64,000 nucleotides of DNA from Rhododendron vialii. Lineage: Eukaryota; Streptophyta; Magnoliopsida; Ericales; Ericaceae. The notes below the pieces were generated by a model. The model saw only the letters and a list, made by a program, of their open reading frames with translations, searched no databases and was not told the origin of the DNA. A program made the position numbers and the translations under genes. The DNA is taken from the NCBI RefSeq assembly GCF_030253575.1, contig NC_080559.1:35592501-35656500 (forward strand), given 5' to 3'. Positions 36,956-47,500 of this stretch are shown piece by piece. Every line of letters starts with the position of its first letter. Within the stretch, counting starts at the first letter, position 1.

Positions 36956-38043
36956 TAAAGGGTTGGGGTTGTTGGATAATCACAAGGTCCCAATTTTTAA
37001 AGTACTTTTTGATGTGCAAAGATCATTTGGGTTGGTGAGTATATAATTAAGTGGAATACAGCAACTCCGGTATAGTATAAAATTCTACCAAGCTATTGTA
37101 TTTGACACACACGTATAAAATTCTGAAACAAAGTTCGATACGTATAAAAAAGAAAAAAAGAAAAAAAAAGTTTATGAAGGTGATTTATTAGCTAGGAGAT
37201 TTTTTGCAACTGTGATAACAATTGGAATTCGCGCGCATCCGTTTGTTTAATTATACTCCTAATATAATAACGGCACTCTTGACTCTTTGTCCATTTACTC
37301 GTTCGAAAGGCAAATACAAATATGAAGAAGTAAGCAACCTTCATTGACATTTGACCCTAAAAGGGTTGCTTGATCTTTGTGGCCTCTGATATTTCAATCT
37401 TCCTCAAACCACAAACATGTACATTCACACAAATAAACACATGCAATACATGTGGGCTGATATTTTTGGTTGTACTTCCTCCTAGCTATTACTATTAGGG
37501 TTTGAAATTGTGGAGGTCCATCGGGTTTATGACTCCGTTTTTGTATGACTCCCGCTTAGAAGACACGTACACATTTTACCGTTGACTTATGAAGTGCAAG
37601 AGAACATCGTTAGGGACATCTTGCCCGGTGTTGTCGACCGGCAATGTCCTCCAACGATCAAGTCAGTAACAAAATTCTCTCGAGCTTTATGGAATACAAT
37701 CGGATGGTTTTTACTCACCGTCGCTTGTGTATCTCTTGGTTTCCGAGCTTTTTGCAATGAACATTCTTTTGGTATTTATAGCCCATGTGTCTTTTTCACT
37801 TGTACGATGAAAAGATCTATGTGCGCATGCCCTCTGAGTATTCTCTTCTCGCTCAATCGACTGGTTAGGCACGTGGCACTAGTTGAGCTCTTCATATGGT
37901 CGTGTATGAAGGCCGTTGAACCATCTCCTCTTGGCCATTACGAACCTCCCTGTGGCACATATCTTCTCCGACGTCTCCCATTTTCCGAGTCGCATACTAA
38001 TGCATGCCGATCGAGACACTTTAATAAGTAGATCATAATCTAT
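36956..38043. other. Intergenic DNA with one unrecognised open frame
   Basis: A 149-codon open frame at 37582-38031 (plus strand) has no recognised domain and no obvious splice context. It may be chance. Confidence 0.4.
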
Positions 38044-38045
38044 TA

Positions 38046-38282
38046 CTCCTTTCGTCCGTGTTTGTTGGTTAATTTTCGGCATTCGTGTCTTGTTTTAAAT
38101 TGTTTATATCTTTCAATTTACAATGGGTTTCATGATTTTAAAATTTTCATTTAGTAAAATTAATTGAGATTTATCAAATTAGATTCATATTGCATATTTT
38201 TAGAGATTTGTGTTAAAAGATATGTACAATTTTTTAAATTGTGAAATAGTGAAAGTGGACAAATAAATACGGACGAAGGTAG
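38046..38282. mobile_element. Stowaway (Tc1/mariner) MITE, 237 bp
   Basis: TIRs are CTCCTTTCGTCCGTGTTTG and the complement of CTACCTTCGTCCGTATTTA, the well-known CTCCCTCCGTCC Stowaway pattern. A TA dinucleotide flanks each side (38044-38045 and 38283-38284). Confidence 0.9.
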
Positions 38283-38284
38283 TA

Positions 38285-38858
38285 CCTATTTGGCTGCCGT
38301 ATGTGGCTAGCTATCATTGACCCGTCATACCAAGTTGATAAAAAGAGAGAGTATATTATTAATAGTTATTTACTCCGTATCTTTTACTACTCAAATGAAT
38401 CATTTTTTTATAAAGAAATAACAAATTTAATACTTTTGGTTGAAAAAAAAAAGAGGATTGAGAACTTTTTGTGATTTATTTTGTTATTTAAAAGGGTGAA
38501 CTTGTCAATATAAGACACTTTTGACTAATTCTATCATGTGTTTGGTCGAACAGTTGTTGGTTGGGTGTTGATAAAATAAACATTGAAATCACAGGGAGTT
38601 TGTAACCATTTCTCATATGTGAGAGGGATATCTGTCAATAGGGCAAATCTCAAGAGGTATAATTGAAATATGCATTAATTGAAAACTTAATAGACATGCA
38701 TTAATTGAAATATGCTTGTAGCTAGCTGCTAAGTCTCATATATATATATATATATATATAGACATGCTATTAAAGATGTATAGGCATCTAATATTATTCC
38801 CTGTATGGAAGATTGCAAAAGTTAATAATGTATGTGGGAGTTATTTTGTGAAGGAGAG
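38285..38858. other. AT-rich intergenic DNA
   Basis: Contains an (AT)n tract at about 38738-38760. Nothing else recognised. Confidence 0.5.
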
Positions 38859-38863
38859 AATTC

Positions 38864-40857
38864 TGTAGACACCCCATTTTGGACTGTTCAGATAACGTTA
38901 TTTGTCGATCTTTTATTTCCCCAATGATGATTTTGGTCGAAAACAGTCTGAGGATAACGATGGTGTTTGAGCTTTAAGCGTCCCGAATCTCTTTCAAACC
39001 CCCTTTCAAACCCTTCAAACCAGAGCCAAACAGCCCCAGCAAAACCCAAACTGGCTTACGCTATTGATCTCTTGGCGCACGCCAGTCATCTGCCACGTGT
39101 CGGTCATCGACCGTTGACCCAGTTATAATTGGCGCACGCAGGTCCATATATGGCGCACGCCAGTCTAGCCCAGTCAAATCAACTTTATTCAGCCACTTGG
39201 GCGGGACTTTTGTGCCACCCTGACGTGGGCTACAGCTCCCTGATGATGGCATTCGGCCAGGGATGTTCCCCCACTCTCCTACATTTACCCCATCACCCTT
39301 CCTTCCCTCTCAAGCTTTCCTTCCAAAAACCAACCAATCCAACCAGCCATTACTTGGCTGGTTACACCCCTCTTTCCTTTATATATACTCCCCTCTCTCA
39401 CTCTTGCAAAGGGTTACCAAGTTCACAAAAGGGGTTAGCCTCATTAAGAAGCATAAAGCTTCCTTCTCCTCTCTTTTTGCTCTTCTTCTTCTTCTATTGA
39501 AAGAGAAAGGAAAGAAGTCTACTTCCATACACCCACTGATGTTCAGTCCCCATACAACCTCCATCTTCAACCTCTAAAGCTCAACACAACCTTCAAACCT
39601 CAATACCAAAAGGTATACCACCTTTACGTCTTTTCTGTTTTCGACCCCTGAGGGGAACCAGTAAGGCCCAGGCTGGTAAACAATACTAGTCCTGGCCTTA
39701 AACTGGCGAAATACAACAATCGTATAGATGGAATATGGCGCACGCCAGTATGCCTATGCCGTACGCCAGTAATGGCAGAACGAGCACTACTGGCGTGGGG
39801 ATCATGGATCACTATTTCTATCATCTTATCTTTCTGTCAATCACCCTTGCATGCTAAATAACCAGTTTACTGCTTTCTATATGTTTAGAACTGTTTAGAT
39901 GTAGTAGTTATTGCTTACTCTTTGCTTATTTAAAAGGCCTCCGGGATCCTTCTGGTCATGTTCCAGAGCCCAGATGATGCAAAGCCAAGCATTGGATCAA
40001 GGTCAAAGTGGCGTACGACTATCCGTAAGTGGCGTACGGCAGTTTGCCTCAGGATCTAGTGGCTGGCCTTTGCATCTTAGCTTAATCTTGGCCTCTTTCA
40101 TGTCCCCACTCTGTTTAGGGGGTTTTCTGTCTATTTTTATGGCTTCAAGCCATTTCCTCTGTCTGTAAATATATATATCCTGCTTGTTTAAACTGCATGG
40201 TTTGTCCTGGGTGTGCGCTGGTCCTTTTCCAGAGCCCAGAGGGTTGCAAACAAAGACTGTGAAACCAGATAAGTGGAGTACGCTAGTCTTGTTGTGGCGT
40301 GCGCAAGTCTAACCAACATGCAGTGGCTCGACCAGTGCATGCTGGTAGAACTTGCTCATGCCTCTGCGGGGCAGCGTACTGCAATTTGTCCAGTTTGCTC
40401 AGTGCTTGTTCTCAATCTATATTTAGCATTGCAATCAAGTCATCCATAAACATTTTGCCACATAAATCACAACTTGTTATAGTTTTAACCCCCGTTAACT
40501 GTTCCCCCGCCCTAACTGGCTAAAAAATGATCAAATGAGAGAAAAATGCAAACGTTTTATAAAATGCCCGAGTAGAGACCGATCTCCGGATTGGGCGAGA
40601 GGGGTGCCATAAAAACCTTCCCCTCTCGTAATCTGGCTCCCGAACTTCAGATATCGAAGGTGACGACGGAGCAGTCTACAAGCCTTTTTCAAAATCAAAC
40701 AAACGTGGCAAACGTTCTCGAGTTCGGTTCCTTGGGTGTTTTCACCGCTAAAACCCGAGTGGCGACTCTGAATCGAGGCGTTTCGCTGTGCTTTTTCCAA
40801 ACACAAAAGGGCCGCACCCAATTTCACAAGCAAAATTTCCGGGGTGGCGTGCCCACA
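38864..40857. mobile_element. Solo LTR of a Gypsy-like retrotransposon (about 2.0 kb)
   Basis: Starts TGTAGACACCCC and ends GGCGTGCCCACA, a TG...CA pair. It is bounded by a perfect 5-bp TSD, AATTC, at 38859-38863 and 40858-40862. The start and the 3' motif GAGTGGCGACTCTGAATCGAGG are typical of large plant Ty3/Gypsy (Tat/Ogre-like) LTRs. A TATA-like TTTATATATA lies at about 39379. No internal gag-pol, primer-binding site or second LTR is present, so it arose by LTR-LTR recombination. Family is inferred from style. Confidence 0.85.
39073..40308 (+). repeat. Near-palindromic 14-mer TGGCGYACGCCAGT, about nine copies in the LTR
   Basis: Copies start at 39073, 39130, 39151, 39736, 39757, 40009, 40030, 40274 and 40295, with 0-4 mismatches each and all in the same orientation. 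An opposed half-site, ACTGGCGTG, is at 39789. They come as pairs 21 bp apart (39130/39151, 39736/39757, 40009/40030, 40274/40295). The core TGGCGTACGCCA is a perfect palindrome. Confidence 0.85.
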
Positions 40858-41029
40858 AATTCATATAACGATTACGAGGATGGTAACTTAATAATCACAA
40901 TGCATTATTATATACCATGCAACGTTATGGTAATTAAATTTGGAAAGTGATCATACCGACTGATTTCTTGTCAATGTACGTAATTGTACTGAACTAATAA
41001 ATCAAATAATCTTAGTTTTTTTATAATAT

Positions 41030-41919
41030 TGGGGGTGTTTGGGAACCTGGTATTGCATTATGAGAATGGATTCTTGGAGAATGGATTCTTGGTTTTTCAG
41101 TTTTGGAGCAAAAACCCAGAATCAAGTCTGGAGGTGTTTTTCACATTTTTACATTTTTCCATTTTGTGGTCAATTACCAAACCCACTTACCTCCCTTTCA
41201 TTTACCAGTTTTGCCCCGTCCTCTTATCCTTATCCACTTATTTCTTCCTCACCTGTTCACTTCACACCAGAGAGAGAGGAGAAACGAAAGAAGAGAAGAA
41301 GCTCGGAGAAGGGTCGTGGTCGTCGACGGAAAAGTTTAGGACGGTTGCTTTGTGGTGGAGAAGCAATCGAGCGACCCGTAAGCTGATTTCACGACTTCCA
41401 TGGTGGAGATAATTGTGGAGAAGCAGATTTTCAGTGCTAGGGATCTGGAGGATTTTTTTTTTTTTGAACGGAGGGATCTGGAGGATTTGCTGGAGACTTT
41501 TCTGTCTGTGAATTCTCATCACCATCATAGGGTTATCGTTGAGGTGTTCACTGAGTTTCGTGATGCTTTGTTTCCGAACTGGTCTCTGTTTTCTTAAAAC
41601 CAAAAAAAAAAAAAGGGTGTATTTAACTGTGGTTTGTTTTATTTTAACACAGTAGAAACGGCAAAAGGCAAAAAGAAAACAAAATTTGTACACTTTTTAA
41701 AACAATAATAAAGGTCAAGGGCAACTTCGTAAAAAATCAATCCATAATTCATTTTCATCATTCATCTACCAAACACTACTACTGTTCCAAAATACATTTT
41801 GCACATATCACCCAAACACTCCTTCAATCTCCAAAACATATTCTGACCATAATCCAAAAAATCAAAAAACCAAAAAGTTAAAAATGAAAAGCCAAAAAGT
41901 AGGTTTCCAGACATCCCCA
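41030..41919. mobile_element. Mutator-type element with gene-like interior (Pack-MULE candidate)
   Basis: TTATAATAT on both sides (41021-41029 and 41920-41928) is a 9-bp TSD. The ends TGGGGGTGTTTGGGAACC and the complement of TGGGGATGTCTGGAAACC form 18-bp TIRs with three mismatches. The interior, about 41250-41590, is richer in G+C and looks like a leader plus first exon: GA-rich sequence followed by ATG at 41400 and the frame MVEIIVEKQIFSARDLEDF. That frame has no recognised family and includes a T-run. Confidence 0.7.
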
Positions 41920-41997
41920 TTATAATATAGAAATCGTACAATGAGTCATAGAATTGCCAATTCTCTACACAAAACTAACATGAAATGGACTTAGTAG

Positions 41998-42291
41998 CTC
42001 TGTTGGACAACATCTACTGTCCCAGCAGAGTAGGACCCGCTTCGATTTTGCTCCGATAATCAGAAATGTTCATTTTGTAGATCTCATCGAGTAGAACAAC
42101 TCTGCAAAAAATCAACTCGATTGGTTATCATGAAGTGCCTAATCGAAATTTTTTTATCTTGAAAAGAATGGATCCGAAACACTTAATAATGATATTCGAT
42201 CGAACTGATTTTTTGCAGAATTGTTCTACTCAACCGTTGGAGAGAGACCGGAGCGAGCCCCACTTAGCCGGGACAGCAGGAGCAGAGCCCC
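41998..42291. repeat. Foldback inverted repeat, probable MITE
   Basis: The arms share GAGTAGAACAA-TCTGCAAAAAATCA and AGCAGAG/CTCTGCT blocks in reverse complement around a centre near 42145. The ends are not resolved and no TSD was found. Confidence 0.6.
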
Positions 42292-42805
42292 TGGATCCAC
42301 CTGAAACTCATAAAAAAGATTGCGTATATGTATTTGAAATGTATACCTTGTTTATCAGCCCTACTAAGAGTATAGGTAGTATTTGAATTTGTGTATGGTA
42401 ATTGCGTGTGCGGCCTTTAAATGTTTTCATATAAAATAAAAATTGCTGACAACCGCACAATGACATCCTTGCGAGTGTTAGCTTGAAAGATAAAACGATA
42501 TGCAGGCTTCTTTTGGTTCAACTTGAGGGGTGCAAACTGAACTTATCGGCCAAAATTCCTAAATCCGAGCTGTTCATATTTTAAATCACGTCTAGATGCT
42601 TATTTCCACCAAAAATCGATTTAATCGGAGTATATATTGGAGCAAAGTTAAAACAATTGTTGGTGACAATGACCATGTTGATGTGATTTGAAATATGAAC
42701 GCTCCAAATTTTAAGATTAAGGGCAACATCAGGATTGGAATAGGTGAATTGTACCCCCTCAAGTTGATCCCTCAATGGCAGAGAAGCCATGTCCCAATAG
42801 AATAG

Positions 42806-43195
42806 GTCCTGCTACCGGTACAGATTTTTGTGCACAGATTGTGCACAGATTTCGTTGTGGGGACCACCACGGGTCCCACACAAATCATCCAAGCCGTTCA
42901 TTAAATGTAAAACATTTTTTTAAGGGTCCCCGTAAAAAATAAGCTCAATCCAATACCTATAGGTACTTCATCCAACCATCTAACTTTTCATTCAGTTTTT
43001 CGGATAATGAAAAGTTATACGATTGGATCGAGCATCTATAGGTATCGGATTGAGAGTATTTTTTACGGGGACCCTTGAAAAAATATTTTACATTTAATGA
43101 ACAGCTCGGATGATTTGTGTGGGACCCGTGGTGGACCCCACAATAAAATCTGTGCACAATCTGTGCACAGATTGTATGTGTGTGTAGCATTTCTG
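42806..43195. mobile_element. Mutator-type foldback MITE, 390 bp
   Basis: ATAGAATAG at 42797-42805 and 43196-43204 is a perfect 9-bp TSD. The arms fold back through TGCTAC, GTGCACAGATTGTGCACAGA, GTGGGACC, AAATCATCC-AGC-GTTCA and GGGTCCCCGTAAAAAAT. No coding capacity. Confidence 0.9.
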
Positions 43196-43204
43196 ATAGA
43201 ATAG

Positions 43205-44360
43205 AGAGACACAAGCACATGATTGGAATTGTCAATAATCGTTGCCAAGTTGACAATGGTTGAGCAGGGCTTTTTTGGTGTTGCAACCCCCGAGGCATCA
43301 CGCAACGGACAAGTTACCGGTGTGAGAAAGAGTCTCTGAGGAGGGATAAATATCACAGTTTTGCTAACCTCCGCCTACTAGACAGAAGATAATATACACA
43401 TGATTTTAAACAAATACGGATATCAATGCATATTTCACAGATATTACTAATATACTTTCACAAATATCAATACACTTTTCTCGAATAGTAATGCACATTT
43501 TACCTATTATCCTATATCCTTTGAGTGGAGTAAATATTAATATTGTATACACACTGAAATTTTAATGTGTGTGAGAGAGAGAGATTTACTGCCTAATTTC
43601 CTCAACAAATACAATTGTTGGTTTTGTAGGTTTTCTCGGGGATGTCAGGATTTCTTTTTCTGTTTTGTTTTGAGATAATCTTGGGGACGTTAGGATTAAC
43701 AAGTACTGTATATTCGTAGATATCTTTTACATCTTCCAACATCTTTAAAAGATCTCAATAATTTTTTAAATTCTTTTAAATAATTTCACGAAATTATGTA
43801 CGCGAATATGCTATTATTTCATGCGAATGTATACCGAAAATCTAAAAAAGGTCAAACAATCAGAAACTCGTATAATTAAAAGCAAAGAGGATTATTGGGT
43901 GCTCTTAGGGTGTCGTCACATAATAATGTCCCAATCTTTTCCACATCAAGTATTATTACCCAAAATTAAAATATGTGTATGCGACTATGCGTATGTGCCC
44001 GCAAAACACCAAATCATTATTCTAAAGAGATAGAGAGAGAGATAGGGAGAGGAGGGATTGAGCCAATGAGTTCTAGTTCAGTTGACATCTCCTGGTTCTT
44101 CCCATGTGTGAGCCAAGGTTCTAGCCCCGTCATAAAAGTTTGGAATTCAAAATTATAAAAAGCCTTTAAAATATACTGTGAGTTAACTTACTAACTCTTC
44201 CATAACTCCAGCGGCCCCGCTTATGTATGAAGAAAGAGAGAGAGAAAAAAAAAAAAGGGGGTGCGCGTGTAGGGACTAGGGAGGGGCATCAAAGGGCGGG
44301 GCATCAAAGGGGTGGTGACTGGTGAGTGGTGATTATGCATTTTTGTTGACCGAAGGAGTA
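43205..44360. other. Upstream flank of the H+-ATPase gene
   Basis: AT-rich. At 44060-44160, AGTTCAGTTGACATCTCCTGG and AAGGTTCTAGCCCC resemble Pol III A and B boxes of a tRNA-derived SINE (low certainty). A short GA/A tract lies at about 44231-44258. Confidence 0.4.
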
Positions 44361-44361
44361 A

Positions 44362-44369
44362 TATATAAA
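44362..44369 (+). promoter_or_regulatory. TATA box of the H+-ATPase gene
   Basis: TATATAAA stands 227 bp upstream of the start codon, predicting transcription start near 44392-44400. The leader then has the CT-rich composition usual in plants. Confidence 0.65.
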
Positions 44370-44388
44370 GAGGGCCGCACATAAGCCT

Positions 44389-44433
44389 ATGCTGAGAAAC
44401 TCACCACCCGCTGTCATCATATTGTTTGTTTAA
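44389..44433 (+). promoter_or_regulatory. Possible upstream ORF 1 of the H+-ATPase leader
   Basis: ATG to TAA, 14 codons (MLRNSPPAVIILFV). The ATG lies at or just before the TATA-predicted start, so it may not be in the mRNA. Confidence 0.3.
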
Positions 44434-44497
44434 CTACTACTATCCTTATACTGGAGTAGTAGTTTTCTCTTCTTTGGGATTGAGAAATTTTCATTCA

Positions 44498-44506
44498 ATG
44501 AATTGA
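44498..44506 (+). promoter_or_regulatory. Minimal upstream ORF (ATG-AAT-TGA) in the H+-ATPase leader
   Basis: A two-codon ORF 83 bp before the main ATG, inside the leader under any reasonable transcription start. Upstream ORFs are known in leaders of some plant H+-ATPase genes; whether this one acts is inference. Confidence 0.5.
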
Positions 44507-44588
44507 ATCTCCTAGCACTTCTTCTTCCCCCCTCTCTCTCCCTCTCTGTTTTTTTTTCCTTTCCGAAGCTTAATTGTTGGCGATCGAG

Positions 44589-47500
44589 ATGGAAAAATCG
44601 ATGAGTCTCGAAGGGATCAAGAACGAGACTGTTGATCTGGTAATAATCCTCATTTCTCTTTCTCGTCCCTCTCTGCATGATTCTTTTTCTATTAAACTTT
44701 TTTCTTGATTTTGGACGAGTTTTTTGAATCTGGGATTTGGTTTCCCTTCTCATTTTCCCGGAAAATGCAAGTCTGGAATTCAGATCTGTGAGGATTGAGA
44801 AGAAAACAATTCGGTCTTGTCTTTGCTCTGAAACCTTCATGTGCTATCAACTCATTTAAAGCGACCGCAGGATCGTCCGGTCATTAACTCCCGAGCCCAG
44901 AATTAGTCGAGGTGGCTAGTAATTCAAAAAATGGTGTAGTCCCCTGTTTTAAGGAGGGGTTCACCCACTTTCTCAATCAATCTTCTGCAAATTAAAAGGA
45001 TATATACGGTGAACAAAATCGATTTTGGATTAAGGTTGGGACTTTTAGGTGCTCAACATAAATTTTTTGATTTTGGGGTTTGATTCGATACAGATTTCTT
45101 TAATGCGATTATTTTAGTTTGTTTTTTGGTTTCAGCAACTATTTGCTGATATTATCAAACTTATAAAGCTGATTCTACGCCGTAGATATCGCGACTTCTC
45201 TTTTACTCCCATATAGTATCTTTTTTATTTATATATAGTTTCAGATTTTTAAAGGTTTTTGATCTTCTTTTCACGGGTTAAAATTCCGTGACTTCTTTTA
45301 TGCAGCCATGAAGAGCAATTTTGTTCACACACAATAAACCTTTTGACTTTTTTTCCCCCTCCCTTCAAACGATCTCGTTGAGATAATTAGCTCTTAATAT
45401 TTATCTTCAAAAGTAACTTTGTTTTTAAGTTAAAATGACATGACTTTTCGAACAAACCAAAAGGGGATGGAGGGAGCACTTTTTTTAGATTGTATTCATT
45501 TGTTCGTGCACACGGTCTCTAATAATTTTTTTCCATCTCTCAACACTTGTTACTCTAAAAAAGGTCTCCAAAATTCAAACCGAACATGGTTTTGTATGTG
45601 AACCGATATATATAACTATAGGTTCTCTATATGAGTATTCCTTGTCAAAATTCTCAAGTTAATCGCCTCTTTTAAAAAAAAAAATTCACATGAATATGAA
45701 TAGTTGAACTGATAAACCTTTCATGTATCTAAACTGTGACTTGCATGTTCAGAAAATCAATTCACGGATTTTTTTTTATTTGTTATAATTTTTTTTTGGT
45801 AAATTTGTTATTCTCTTTTGTTTGTTTGTTTCTTTTTAAACTATTTTCCTTTGGGACTTGACTGTAACTCCATTAATTTCTTTGCGATGATGGTTTCTTT
45901 TGAACGATGTGGAGTCTTTGACTAAGCCTTAGGGTCTCTTTGGAAATTGAAGAAGAGAAAAGAAGGAAAAATAATTAAATTAATCTATTTGTTCTTCTTT
46001 ACTATTACATGTTCAGTTATGCCACAATCACACACACAATCACACAAACTCACTCATATCTGTGTGGGCCTCATGTTTGATGTGAGTGAATTTGTGTGAT
46101 TGTGTGTGTAAATATGTGTGATTGTATATTAATTGTTACATGTTTGTTCTCTTTCTCCACTACTAACCAAACAAATGAAGAATTTATTTATTTGTTTATT
46201 TCTTTCTTTTTTTCTCTTTGTCCCCACAAGTTCCAAACAAACCCTTAGGAAAATATAAAAATGAACATATTTTTCTGTTTATGAATCTTAAAGTAGTAGT
46301 TGTTAATTTTTCGAATTTACTTGAAGCATATTTGCTTGCGTGCCTAAGAAGATAAGAAGATAGGTGGCGAATATAACCATGTGGGCTACTATTGTGAAAC
46401 CGTTAAAAGAAGTGCAACTTAAAAAAAGGTAGAGACTGCAACTAATCTTTTTTCTAAAGATGAGGAATCCAGACCTACTTACATGCATTTCGACTAGTCC
46501 CCTTTTTGGCTCAATAAAAGACAAGTCATCCATGCTCATGAGTCTAAAAGATTTATAAGAGTTATTTCTCTTGCAATCTGACCCCAAAAAATTGAAGTTT
46601 TAGAAGCTCATTTTTGTTGAGACTTGAGTTATCAATTGGGTATTAATGCAATAATTTGTTGAAAGGGTTGTGTTTACAAGAGGAAAAGTGACAAATTAGA
46701 AAGACAACCCAACATCCAAAGGGGCCTTGATTACTATGCATTAAACATGTTTGCACCTAATCTAGTCGTTATCAGAACTAATCTTGTTTGTTTTACCTCT
46801 AACTCAAGGTCTAGTTTTTGTTGCAAGATATAGGAGTGGTACTTTTCCGTGGTACCAAAACATTTTCTGTAAAAGACAAAACTCACTGTTTTTTTCCCCC
46901 CAACAGAAAGTGCAGCGGTTTTGATGATTTCAGCTTTTTTTCTTTTATTTTCCGGGCACGCAATTAAATTTTGAAATGAATGGTAGTTAAAGTATAAATA
47001 ATATTTTTGAAATTTAAAAAAAAATAAGGGTCATGGAATTTAATTGTGAAATGAACGGTGATGATATTTTTTTTATCGGCAACAACAAAATTTTATTAGA
47101 AACTCAACAAATGGTAAATTGAATGGTGATGATGAAGGTCAATACTAAAAAAGTTATGGGCTTTAAAAAAAATATTACATGCTTCTCTTATAAGTTTTCA
47201 CAAACTTTTTTTGAACATTAATTAGGAGCATATGCTTCTTTTTGTTATCTTTTTCTGTAGGACAGTGATTTTTTACATTCTCCTTTTTAATATTCACACT
47301 CTATTTTATATTTTTTTAGTGTTAAAAGTATATGTAATCTTTTTTATTAAAAATTTAAATAGGGAGGGTGAATATTAAAATGGGAAGTGTGAAATTAATT
47401 CCTTTTTTGTATTGCACTTTTTTGTTAATAAACGGCTCTGAGAGCTGACTATCACTGACATATTTCTTGGTTTCCTCAATTCTTATTTATTGCTAGTATC

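Noticed and set aside
37582..38031. 149-codon plus-strand open frame
   Set aside because: No recognisable domain, no clear splice or promoter context, and its end runs up to a Stowaway MITE. Treated as chance.
38864..40857. Complete LTR retrotransposon
   Set aside because: Only one LTR lies between the TSDs, with no gag-pol, primer-binding site or polypurine tract; it is a solo LTR.
45420..45480. Stowaway-like terminus GGGGATGGAGGGAG in H+-ATPase intron 1
   Set aside because: No matching left TIR at a suitable distance and no TA-flanked pair could be shown.
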